A stretch of DNA of 64,000 nucleotides from Dactylorhiza incarnata (taxonomy: Eukaryota; Streptophyta; Magnoliopsida; Asparagales; Orchidaceae). The stretch spans positions 1-64,000 of the forward strand of contig JAWHQI010000508.1 of assembly GCA_033032865.1 (NCBI GenBank). Reading direction: 5' to 3'. Shown one piece after another: positions 45,777 to 56,100 of this stretch. Position numbers and translations under genes: made by a program. The notes under the pieces are model-generated. The model did no database searches. It worked only from the letters and a program-made list of their open reading frames with translations, and had not been told where the DNA came from. How positions within the stretch are numbered: position 1 is the stretch's first letter; every line of letters begins with the position of its first letter.

Positions 45777-48100
45777 TGTAACGGCCCAGAGACCGACACA
45801 GTATATCAATATTCATTTAAAAGCAATGTTTTTAAACTTCACTTTTAGCGCACTACAATGACATACATCACATTGAGTACCAAATATGTACACCATCATG
45901 TAACTTGTCTTTGCATTAAAAATAATACATGTCTAAAATTTCACTCTTAATAAAATTGACATACCTAATTGTCACGTTAACCGGGCTTTAAAATTTTCTT
46001 TTAGTCAATCATTTTCCCCCTAAAAAAATAGACAATTAAATGATTAGTATTTAATAAAGACTAAGTGAGAATTTACCATTTTAACCGCTTGTACATGCAA
46101 ACAAGGTTAATCAATAATAATTTACATACATATTTCATTATTTCAGTTGGATTGAACAATAACAAGATAACATGAATAAGTGTAAATATAAGACATGTAG
46201 CTAAATAATAATGAAAACAATAATAAACATTTATTAATTACTTTGTCTACAAAGTATTTCATTTGCATATGATTCATATGTCATAGTAAATTTCATACTC
46301 ATATAAGTCATCATATTCATTTTCTGTATTTCATTCATATACCATAAAACTTGTTCATTTCATTTCATTTTTCTTGATTCTGTATTCAGTTTTAGTCTGG
46401 TTCTTTATCTAATAAACAATGTATCAGTAGATAAACAATGTAACAATGATCAATATATAATAGTGAGTATTGTAGTGAGCAATGTTCTTGTGTCTTTTTA
46501 GTAATTATTCTATATATACATATATCTATATACAGTTTATCATTTATTTCATTCTTCAGGTAATATTAAGGGTATTGGTATTAGTCATCAACATTGTTTT
46601 AAATGTCCTCCGACATGTCTTCCGACATGTCATTTTTTAGGGCAAAATGATATGTTTTTCTAAAAAGTATAGATTAAGTCATTTTGTAAAATATAGGCCG
46701 ACATATCTGATTTTTTCCGATATATCGTCCGACACGACTTTTAAATATATCGTCTGCTATTTTATTTTTGTTATATTAGCAGACAAGCAACATATGTTTA
46801 AATCGATTAGACTTATTGTTTCAATTTTTTAACGTTTTATTCTTACAACCAATTTTGTATAATTGTTTTACAATTTTTTAATTTCATATTACAAAAAATA
46901 TGAAAATATTTAATACATTTATTACAAAAATATGAAAATATTTAAATCTTCCTTATTTGCAATAAACTTATTGTTATCAAAATAAAATTATTGTATACTA
47001 TTAAATATATTTACAATGTATAATTTTGTATTTGTTAATATTTTATTGTAGATACTATTTGATTTTATTTCGTAATATAAATGTCTCATTTTTATCTATT
47101 TGTTATATTATTTTTCTATTTTTATATAAGATATAATTATAGTTAGTATACATAAAAATAAAAATTTTATATATAAGACATGGAAATCCGACATTTTAAA
47201 ATATCCCCGACATGTCTTCGACTTCCGACATCCGACATTTAAAAACTCAATCCGATATGTCGCCGACATCCGATATTTAAAATATTGGTCATCAGTGCTC
47301 AATATTCAGTCTTTGAGCCTGACCCTGAGTGACCTCTCAGAATCCTCAACGTCCAAATCAGTGCGTTCATCACGCGTCAACGCCTTTCGTCCGACTGATT
47401 TGGTCGCCATTGTAACTTGTCTAGTGCGATCATCTCACAGTTTTACCCTCAACATTATTAATGCATCGACGCATTACATATTTATTTCATTTGTGTTTTT
47501 ATAGTCTTGTATATATATACATGTGGGAAGAGAATTAGTTATTTATTCATTTCATTCATTCAATCGTAGCAATATTATTTGTCAGTGATAATGAATTGCG
47601 AACTTATATAATTTCATAAACAATTCAGTTCACATGCAAAAAATAAACTTGCTATGAAATTTACTAACAGTGTATATAATGAAAATACTTGAAAATAAAA
47701 CATAAATTAAAAAGGTAATACTCACAGTGAGTTTCTATTTTCTTGTCTTTCCTCGGGGCATCATCGCATTGATCTTGGGATGTGATCCTTCTTAATATCT
47801 GTTATTAGACATCCGATTTAGTTGGGTTGCATCTTTAAATAGAGGCGATATTGATTCCATTAAAGGACTAAGGGTTTTTAATTTCAATCGACGAGAAATC
47901 AGACAATCGAAATTCACACTATAATTTGGAAATCTTTTGCTTGGACATACATCAACACCCCCATATAACCCCCGATAACCATTGCCATAAAAAGGAATGC
48001 TAAACACCAATTAAACCACATACTTTTCAATGAATTCCCCTCAATCAACAGCCTATTCGGCCAAGACAAATAAAGGAGCAGCAAAAGCATTTTTATTAGA
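45777..48100 (-). repeat. Chromovirus-type LTR K, inverted, right end not resolved
   Basis: On + it starts TGTAACGGCCC. It contains the splice module in degenerate form on minus (CTCACTTAGTCTTTATTAAA, TACTAATC, TTTTTTTAG near 46070-46015), and its right part (GTTGGGTTGCATCTTTAAATA near 47820) matches LTR G near 41310. hAT-like h3 is inserted in it. The right boundary is placed only approximately; no duplication was matched. Confidence 0.55.
46592..47287. mobile_element. hAT-like non-autonomous element h3, GACATGTCGG family, TSD GTCATCAR
   Basis: 696 bp flanked by GTCATCAA (46584-46591) and GTCATCAG (47288-47295). The ends read CATTGTTTTAAATGTCC and, inward from the right, CAATATTTTAAATATCGG. 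It has the same subterminal TGTCGG/GACATGTC repeats and AT-rich core as h1 and h2. Confidence 0.7.
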
Positions 48101-48333
48101 ATAATTTTTAATCGGTGCGGTTTGGGGCGGTTTTCGGTTTTATTAGAATAATTTTTAAAGCACAAATTTGATATTATTATTTTTATATTACATGATGTAT
48201 AAATATAATTGAAAATTCTGATAAACTAAATTTTCATTTTAAATTTACTATATGCAAGTTTGTTTCAATCAACTTGTGAGCTAAGAATATTATCTTTGAC
48301 AAAATTTCTAAGAGAGAAAATCATACCATAAGT
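48101..48333. other. No gene; short CGGTTT-rich insert in a direct repeat
   Basis: ATTAGAATAATTTTTAA occurs on both sides (about 48093-48109 and 48142-48158) of a 32-bp segment TCGGTGCGGTTTGGGGCGGT..., which resembles part of 49435-49560. The rest is AT-rich. Confidence 0.5.
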
Positions 48334-49071
48334 CAATGTTTTGAAAACCGGACCGAACATCGAACCGTTGGAAGGAAGGGTTCAAGATTGAACCTGTCCA
48401 CAACCGGTTCAACCGAGGTTGAACCGGTCCACAACCGGTTCAACCGAGGTTGAACCGGTCCACAACCGGTTCAACTGAGGTTGAACCGTTACAACATAAT
48501 AAGTATGAAATATATATATATATATATATACATATATATACATCTATATATAGATACATATATAATTATATATATATATATGTATATAGTGATATACAAA
48601 TATATATAATATTTATAATCACGTGATAAGCACATTTGCATGTTATAATATTAAAATAGATATATTTTATTATTAATTAATTTTAATTATATTTTATAAA
48701 TAAATATGATAATTTCATTATATGCATTTGTATACAATTATGTAAGTATATGTAATTAATTGAGATTAATATTGTATCTATATAAATATATGTCAAAATA
48801 TATAAACATGGCAAGTTGGCATAGTGGATAGGCATTTGATCTCCTATGTGGAGGTCTCTGGATCGAAACTTGCTCTACCTAGATTTAAATCTTTTGCATA
48901 GAAAACTCCCGCCCAAGACCCGCCCGGTTACGGTAAAACCGGCCCGGTTCCCGGTTCAACCGAGTGGTTAAGCGGGTTTTACCCGGTCCGTGGCGTGTCC
49001 GGTTTTAAAAGCTTGACCGGACCGCCTGGGGACCGGTTGGCGGTTTGACCGGTCCGGTTTTCAAAACGTTG
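48334..49071. mobile_element. hAT-like non-autonomous element h4 (ACCGGACCGG ends), TSD CCATAAGT
   Basis: 738 bp with terminal inverted repeats CAATGTTTTGAAAACCGGAC and, inward from the right, CAACGTTTTGAAAACCGGAC. It is flanked by the perfect 8-bp duplication CCATAAGT (48326-48333 and 49072-49079). Subterminal parts are rich in ACCGGTTCAACC; a 31-bp tandem (starting TTGAACCGGTCCACAACC) has three copies at 48388-48480. An AT microsatellite lies at 48510-48620. No transposase. Confidence 0.85.
48811..48880 (+). other. tRNA-like segment with A and B boxes inside h4
   Basis: TTGGCATAGTGGATAGGCA resembles a tRNA A box region and GGATCGAAACT a B box about 40 bp later, with a stem-like CTCCTATGTGGAG between them. 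It looks like a decayed tRNA or the head of a tRNA-derived SINE captured by the hAT element. It is not a functional tRNA: the acceptor stem does not pair. Confidence 0.45.
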
Positions 49072-49434
49072 CCATAAGTAAGAAAATATTAGAAAATTTT
49101 GAATTTATAAAAAAATAGTGAAACTACATAATGTTTTAAGACAAATATTGGTATTAATTAAGAATAATCGTGAAAATAAAATGCAAAAAATTATGATATC
49201 TACATTGTTTCTCAATCATCATTCTACAACTTATCATGCACCAAATCAACATATAAATTCAATACGACAAATTTACTAACATACACATGTAAGCAAAGTT
49301 TACATGATTGGGTCGCGAGGGTTTGAGGGAAAAACTAAAGAGGCACGAAAAAAACTTAATTTGACTTTTGTGAAGGCTGACTATATGATTAGAGTATAAA
49401 CTATAATGTGTTTATTTATTATTAATTTATTTTT
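49072..49434. other. No recognisable gene
   Basis: AT-rich; nothing seen beyond the flanks of the neighbouring elements. Confidence 0.5.
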
Positions 49435-49611
49435 CGGTGCGGATTTATCAGTTTTTTAAAACCAAAAACCACACCGAACCGAAATATTGACGGTTATCCT
49501 AAATGAAAAACCACCCTTACACCGAACCGAGCGGTTCGGTGTGGATATCGGTTCGGTTTGGTCGGTTCGGCCGGTTTGGGCGGTTTTTAGGTTTTTCGTG
49601 CACACCCCTAG
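49435..49611. mobile_element. Remnant of a CGGTTCGGT-rich DNA transposon
   Basis: Dense CCGAACCG/CGGTTCGG repeats in both orientations (AAAACCACACCGAACCGAAA, GGTTCGGTGTGG), ending TTTTTCGTGCACACCCCTAG. Such ends (CTAGGGGTGTGCACG inward) are common in plant hAT-type MITEs. The other terminus was not located. Confidence 0.45.
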
Positions 49612-49619
49612 TCTCAGGT

Positions 49620-50070
49620 AGAGGAGCAGTGGTGGTAGAGGGCCGGACGGAGGTGGAATGAGGTTGTTGGAGGACAAACAATGCAAAGGAGGCGGTCTCT
49701 GGTCTCTGGTGAAGCCCAAAATTGATGGATCGACACCGTGGAGAGAACACAAAACCTGAAAATCAGTCCAAATTCTGCAATACCCAGAAATCAATTTATT
49801 AACCTCTATTTATTGATAAAGAGACCACTATAGATAGTCTAGATCATCCAGAACTTCAACCTCTACTAATACATGACATAAAAAAATAACCAAGATACAT
49901 TGAAATATCTCGTCTTCGCTTTAAACACGGGTACGAGCACGGATCGTTCATACAAGAATCCTAACTCTGACTCCTGCATTACTGAACCATGCATGTTCCG
50001 ATAATGTCGACGTGCCTGCGATCTGTGTTCCCATAACTTCCCTCTCTGTATATTATCTTGCAGCTCTGCA
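49620..50070 (-). repeat. Repeat copy 2, pairs with 36690-37110
   Basis: Similar to copy 1 throughout (AAATCAGTCCAAATTCTGCA, ACCTCTATTTATTGATAAAG, TCCAGAACTTCAACC). In this copy the minus-strand TATA region reads TCAATAAATAGAGG. Confidence 0.5.
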
Positions 50071-50237
50071 TCACTGTTACAAAATTCAATTCTTTATTTG
50101 CCGGAATTTATGTAAATTTTGGACTGTCATGGAAGTTCTGTAAATGATTTTATACAGCCAAAAGATACACCAAACTGATTTTGAGTTTTCCTAAAATTTT
50201 CATTAAGTGAAGATAATATATTATTTTTATCATGCAG

Positions 50238-50400
50238 GATAGCATATGTGCTGATGCAGCTTCATTTGACTTGCCCGCCAGTTTTTTAACTGCTTGTATT
50301 ACTGAAGCAAAAGAATGCATTGACCTTTCTCTTCAGAAAAGAGCACTTGAAAAAGCAACTGACAAACAACATGATCCTGAAACCTATTCTATTCTCAAAG
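50238..50400 (+). CDS. RTEL1: RTEL1 helicase, next exon after the giant intron
   Basis: After TATCATGCAG, 163 nt encode DSICADAASFDLPASFLTAC, ITEAKECIDLSLQKRALEKA and TDKQHDPETYSILK, then CAAAG^GTTTTATTG. ESLCADAASFDLP-type sequence directly follows DEAHN in plant RTEL1, so this exon joins the 35552 boundary in phase 0 (DEAHNM^DSICAD). The segment lies between helicase motif II and the Arch domain. No stops. No later exon was found up to the end of the window, so the next intron is very long or the gene is broken. Confidence 0.87.
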
Positions 50401-50639
50401 GTTTTATTGGTGCAAACTTTCTGGTTGTGGCGCCTTGCTCTTTATATCTATACCATATAACTTTAATCGTTTTGATACTCTATGGTGTATGCTATTGTTT
50501 ATCCATAAGAGTAAACCAAATGAGCTGTGTGCATGATTTTCTTGTGAAGAATTGTCTTTTAGCATTCTTATGTAGCTGCTGGAGCTAGTAACCCAATCTC
50601 TATTTTTCTATTTTTTTGGGTAGGAAAGGTGAGTCGCAC

Positions 50640-51771
50640 TAAAGGCTAGTGCACTCTTTCATACTGCCGATGATTCTGGTCATCCTCAACTAAGACCCCG
50701 ACTTCACGGGTAGTTCCTCCGCAGAAGAAGAGAAATCTCCCCGCACAATGGACATGTTGACTTAACAATCAACAACACTATTCACAATGCAAAATCCATG
50801 CTCAATCTTACACCCCAATAACCCAGAGACCCAACCTCTAATATCTTCCACTTGACCCATCCTACTTTCCGAGCAAGCCGAGGAACCTCAAAGCCACTGA
50901 ATCACAGTCATAAAGTCATCTTGGATGACCAGACGAAGGATGCCCAACAAAAAGATGGAAAGGCGCAAACCCTCCCAAGCCGCTCACAGCTCGGTGGTCG
51001 GAATAGACAATCAGCAAAAGCGAATGCCTCCCTCCAGGAGGACACACCCACGATGATTTCGAATGACCCAACCGGATCCCGCCCAACCGGATGCCTGTTT
51101 GACAGCGCCATCGAGGTTAAGCTTCTCCCATTCATCCTGTGGAGGTTCCCAAAACAAAGGTGTGAAGGTTGGTCGATGGAGAAGATGCCCCCGAGAACCC
51201 TAGTTAGGATGAATGACAAGCACAACCCCAAGGTTTCTTCCTCTAGCCTCGAAAAGCCTCATTGCCGCCATCCAGCCTCTACGACATACGAGGGAAACGA
51301 GAGTCGATTTGTCCTAGAACACAAGGATGTTCCTAGAATTCCAGATCTCCCAGAGCCAAAATCCCATTACCAATTGGATGAAACAACCAGTAGGGTTAAC
51401 TAATTGTAAGTGCAGAGGACATTATACAAGTAAGCACGAGTTTGCCACAGAGTGTCACAGTTGATCAACGGGAGAGAGTGGAGCCAGAAGGATCTGGTCC
51501 AAGAGCACGAGATGAAGATATGCTCGGAGTCCTCAGTCTCGCAGCTACACTGAGATTAAGTCATGGAGATCAGCATCCCCGACCAACAAGAAGTGAGCGG
51601 GAAGGAAGGCAACTGAGACATAACTTTCAAATAAAGCAACAAATTTGAGGTGGAAATGAAGACTTCAAATCCAAGCAAACTGCCGAAGGTCAAGAGCTTG
51701 TGTAGCACAAAGAATGTCATAGACCAGACAAGGATGAACAGTCAACGACCTAGCCTCACCCCAGCCGAGGC
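50640..51771 (-). pseudogene. LINE (non-LTR retrotransposon) 3' fragment: zf-RVT and RNase H
   Basis: On minus, from 51771 downward, a zf-RVT-like segment (CETEDSEHIFISCSWTRSFW, about 51550-51490) is followed by an RVT_3 RNase H domain (WEKLNLDGAVKQASGWAGSG, WVIRNHRG near 51140-51040, then AAWEGLRLSIFLLG and VIQDDFMTVIQWL). Stops and shifts are present. The 3' end is near 50640, close to a T-rich stretch on +. The 5' side is cut by LTR I at 51772. RT and endonuclease are absent. Confidence 0.75.
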
Positions 51772-52007
51772 TGTGACGACCCGCAAACTGCCACAATAAT
51801 TCAGTAAACATCAGAAGCAATTTTTTTTCGAGTGCAACATAATATGTATGCATACAATGAGTATACAAAAACACAAATATACAAAATAAAAACTTTTATT
51901 TCATTAAAATCATATTTACAGTCCCATCATACAAAGTACATATATAATAGTGCTACTACATGAGTGCAGAGTATAGATGCAAGTCTACAAAACTACTATA
52001 TGGCAAT

Positions 52008-52184
52008 TTAAACTAGTTGTCTTCCTGCACACATGCTACTGTGGGTCTCGACAACTCTATACAGCTCCTCAACCGCTTCACTGATTTCTACAAATATCTT
52101 TAACCATACCTTATACTGTTCTTCCCTTCTCTTCCTTCTCTCTTCCTCGGTCAGCTTCTTAACCATGTCCGGATTCTCTTCGAC
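52008..52184 (-). CDS. LTR-encoded exon with KVWLKIF peptide (LTR I), intact
   Basis: After TTTTTTAAG on minus, an uninterrupted 58-codon reading: VEENPDMVKKLTEEERRKRR, EEQYKVWLKIFVEISEAVEE and LYRVVETHSSMCAGRQLV, then TAA. It is the best preserved of the four LTR exons. Predicted helical and highly charged. Function unknown. Confidence 0.45.
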   Translation of the reverse strand, partial: VEENPDMVKKLTEEERRKRREEQYKVWLKIFVEISEAVEELYRVVETHSSMCAGRQLV

Positions 52185-53270
52185 CTTAAAAAAGTTAGTA
52201 CATAAAGAGTTAGTCATAATTAAATGACTAAGTGAGAAATTTATCTCTTTAATCGCTGCACATGCAAATACAAATGATTAGTAATAATATGCATACGAGT
52301 TTTATTAAAGTTATAAGCTGTAAGCGATAAGCAATAACGTTCTTAGGAGTAAAAGCAATGTGAAATTTTATAAACAGTAAGTAATAATATGAAGCAGTAG
52401 AAAGTTCTATACAAACCATATTTTCATAGATTATGTTATATTTAGTGTCCATTACATGTACTGCTCATTTTACAATCTCTTTACAATTACTTTTCATTTC
52501 ATTTACGGTTCATTTTTCAGCCTCGTTACATTTACTTTTCATTTATCAGTTTAGGTACTGCCAAGGGTAGCTCCATCAGTATCAGTACTCGGTCATTGGG
52601 CCGGACCCTTTAGGGTCCACATCGTCTACCAATCCAACATGTACCACATGCTTCGGGCCTTTTGCCCCCTGAATTGGCCGACAAGTCTAATCCAGTGGGC
52701 ACCCACATGCTAAGGTCTTTCAACCAAACAAAATTAGACTCATTATTTACTCCAGCTCGTTCCCGCACGTTTCGGGCCTTTCATCCCCCTGGAGTCCAAT
52801 CCAGTGCATTCCCACGTGCTTAAGGCCCGTCGTCCCAACTGAATTGAAATTTTGTCTACAAAATACCCTTATCATTACCTATGCATCGATGCATTTAATT
52901 TGTTAAATATACGGTTCTGTATTTCTGGTTTAAGGTGTTATTATTTATTTTCCCCTCAGAGTATCAATCATTTATGAATTCTCGTTCATTATTTGAGCGT
53001 TTCTTTATGTGTCAGTGATGGGAAAACAACGAACTGATGCATATGCACATGCAATAAATAATATTAATATGAAAGTAAGGTGCTAGCATGCAATAATTTA
53101 AAATATGCGTAAATAAAACATAAATTAAAGATATAAAATCTCACCGTCATCTTTTCTTTTTCTTTATCATTTCTCGGATCATCATTACGACTATTTTTTG
53201 ACGCCATCCTCCGCAGTATCTGTAATTAGGCCTCTATTATTATGGGCCGCGTGTTAAATAGCCTGCGACG

Positions 53271-55566
53271 TGTAACATCCGTAATTTTTACGAGAATTAA
53301 ATTTAATTGCAGGGCCCGATCGCGAACGAAATTGACTAAGCCAACGTCGGGGCGAGGTACAATTTTGTTACAATCAATGGATGCGCATTAATCAATTAGT
53401 TATTGAGAATGGTTAAAAGTTTAATCGACGCATCCCTTTCCATTTCACGGCTCTAATTAGGAGTAACCGCAACCCCCACGTTATGCGTAACCGCGCCAGG
53501 TACGCACTTCCTTAAATCTTTTTGCCACTCGATAAACGAATCGCCGCTCTTTGCTCTCCCTCACGACCCTCCCGATCCCGTGCGTTAGGAGTGAGGGCTC
53601 TTCCATTAAGAGCTCGTCGAAACTGTCGCTCTCTGCCCTTTTCTGCTCCAGCGAGTCGATGCCAAAACCCTTCCCAGTCGCTCTTCGAGAGGGAAATCGC
53701 CATTTCCCCCCTTCTTCCGCAGACGCAGCCTCCCTAAGCGTAATTCCTGCTCGATTCCTCCTCTCGTCGAAGCCTCTACGTTAGAGATATTTCCGCTGAG
53801 GTGACGCCCCTCAGCCCGATCCAGTGGAAGGGAAGTCTGGAGCGTTTGTTTTACTTCTGGTAAGACTCCTTTCCGCCTCCTGGACGTATTCCTTTTGTTA
53901 GTAGTCGTTTGCTCTGCTCCTCCTTAAACACAAGTTTGATTTCAGGATTTTGGACTTTCGATCTCTTTGATTAGAAGGTGTGAACAGTCTGGGTGAAGAG
54001 GTGAGCGCCTTCCCCTCGTCTCCTACTTGTGTGACCTTTTTTTTCCCTCCGCTCCTCTCCGATTTTTTGCCGGGAGTTGGAGCCCTGTTCAGTGGGCTGT
54101 CCTACTTCCCCTTCTGCTTTTTTGTAAGAAATCTCTTGCCCTAATTACCTTTAACTATGGTAGCATATTTATGAGATGTAGTTTGTGGATTTTTCTTGTT
54201 GTTGATCGTAGAAATTTTTGATCCTAAATTCTCCGGGTTGGTCCGTCCACCTCATAGTTATATCCATAGTTGGAAAGAGGTTTGGGTTGCAAATTAAAAT
54301 AGATCGGAGGAGGTTCCCTTTCGTCAAGTATTTTAGAAGAAATCATGCCACCGCGACAAGTGTACGAGCGCCGTAATCCCACGGTAAGAAATTCTGTTCT
54401 TTTTGGTTAGACATACCAAATAATTATATGCACAGATTGTCTCCTCCTATTGTAGGAGGATATATGTAATATTTTACAATCACGTATATCTAGACGTTAA
54501 TGTAAACATGTATTTCGTTACACTTGCAAATAAACATAAATTCCCAAAATATGTATACGAAGCGTTTCTTTAGCATAAAATACGACATACGATTAGTCAG
54601 ATGAACAAACTTGAATTCCAACAGATAACGAAAAATAATTAGGAGGCATGATTGAGACTCTCTCTCGTGATAGATAGAGGCGCACTATCTTACTAATGGG
54701 GCGCAGTAGACCCTATGAGCCTCAATTACAGGGAGACGTTTTCTCCATTTAGAAATTTAGAAGATGCGAGTCTATGTCCGTGAGACATTAGAACCCTTGC
54801 GTTCGTTAGATGTGACTCAGATCGTTAGAATGCGCATAAAAAGATTCTCAGCATAAAATACTAAGTAGGATAATCACAAGACCCATAAATGGTATCATAG
54901 TCGAAGATTAGAAATGGTATCATAGTTAATCATTTCTTTCGGAGCTTGAACAAATATGCATTAGATGGTTTGAAAAATTAGAACAGACATTTAACATTTT
55001 TATAGAAAAGCATGCATAGTACAACATCATATAAGTATTTTCTTTTGTAGCATAAAAACTAATGTTTGCAAAAAGCATGCACTATGTTCTTTCAATTTTT
55101 TTTTGTGTCACTAAGAAGAACGGTCTTTCTTACTCTCCAGTTGGGCTGATCCATTTTTGGGCTTATTATTACAGGGGTCACATGTGAGGTTTTGTGCCTA
55201 AGATGAGCATGTTTGCAGACGTTGCTCTTATAATTTGTTTTCACTCAGTAGTTTATTCTTTCAGTACTGTATTGTGATTTTGGGCATGTATCAGAATTGT
55301 CTAATATTTCTTTGTATCAGACTATGTTTAAGAATTCAGTATTTCAAGCATTTTGACTATTTCAATTTTAGTGGCTTTGTGAATTCAGATTTTTGAGATA
55401 CACATTTATGCTTAATTTCTTTTACTACTTCCGCTATAAGTACTCTTTTAGTACTTTTCATTTACGCCTGCTATGTACTATTTTTATTACCGCCATTTGG
55501 TTTGCTTCTTATCACGGGGCCCGGTCGGACTGCTGATTTGTGGTAAAACTAGGATGAGGTGTTACA
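53271..55566 (+). mobile_element. Solo LTR O2 (TGTAACATCC...GGTGTTACA), TSD CGACG
   Basis: 2296 bp flanked by CGACG (53266-53270 and 55567-55571), inserted in LTR I. It is homologous to O1 along most of its length. The ends are intact TG...CA. It contains the 13-codon exon at 54345-54383. Confidence 0.92.
54345..54383 (+). CDS. Candidate 13-codon leader exon in LTR O2
   Basis: ATG opens MPPRQVYERRNPT, followed at once by GGTAAGAAATTC. See O1 at 25867. MPPR-type starts are usual for chromovirus gags, so this may be the gag N-terminus spliced onto the internal region. Inference only. Confidence 0.4.
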
Positions 55567-56100
55567 CGACGTTGGTTCCATTATACAAAAAATCTAAATC
55601 AAAATTCGAGAAAACTGGCCCTAAACAAAATATCACAAACTATCACCTTGTGGCATATTCCATTTTCAAACCCCCCACAATTAATGCCCCCAACCGGTCT
55701 CAGAATGAAACATCAACCCAAATTTTTATATGCTAGCTGACCACATAATAAGTTCACAAAATTTCATCCACCAATCCATTGCCCGTTGCCTAAGCCATCC
55801 GACTAATCAAGTAAACCATAAAAACTTTACCACATCCATAAAGAGTAGAACAACCGCCCACAACCAAAACCCCAACTTTTTGTTCCCCCAAAAAACATTA
55901 ATTCCATTCCTCATCCAAAAACAGCCGACCATAACATTTCAGATTAAGAAATGCATGAAAAAAAGAGAGTAGAGTGGATAGAAGCCTACTTCAATTTTAA
56001 AAAGGAGAGAAACCTTAAAATAAATCCTAATTCATAATCACATCAAACTTCAACAGGGAAAGAAGAAGATTAAAAGTTCTTACAGTGATGGAGGAGAAAC

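Larger units (their letters stand above)
35553..50237 (+). other. 14,685-bp RTEL1 intron filled with transposable elements
   Basis: It starts GTATTC after the DEAHNM exon and ends TATCATGCAG before the next RTEL1 exon; both sides are phase 0. Contents in order: 1.1 kb of unrecognised DNA, a repeat copy (36690-37110), unknown minus-strand frames, gag-only chromovirus with LTRs G and H (38379-44541) and solo LTR J inside G, a gypsy gag fragment (44542-45776), LTR K with hAT-like h3, hAT-like h4, and the second repeat copy (49620-50070). Confidence 0.8.
51772..56100 (-). repeat. Chromovirus-type LTR I, inverted, interrupted by solo LTR O2
   Basis: On + it begins TGTGACGACCCGC. It contains the splice hairpin (AGTCATAATTAAATGACT, 52212-52229) and the exon on minus. 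It breaks at 53270 for O2 and resumes at 55572 with U3-like sequence. A stretch at 52600-52860 repeats YCCCACGTGCTTMRGGCC-like units. The right boundary is not resolved and no matching duplication was found. Confidence 0.6.

Noticed and set aside
48811..48880. Functional tRNA gene
   Set aside because: A and B boxes are visible but the acceptor stem does not pair and the segment lies in a hAT element, so it is called tRNA-like only.
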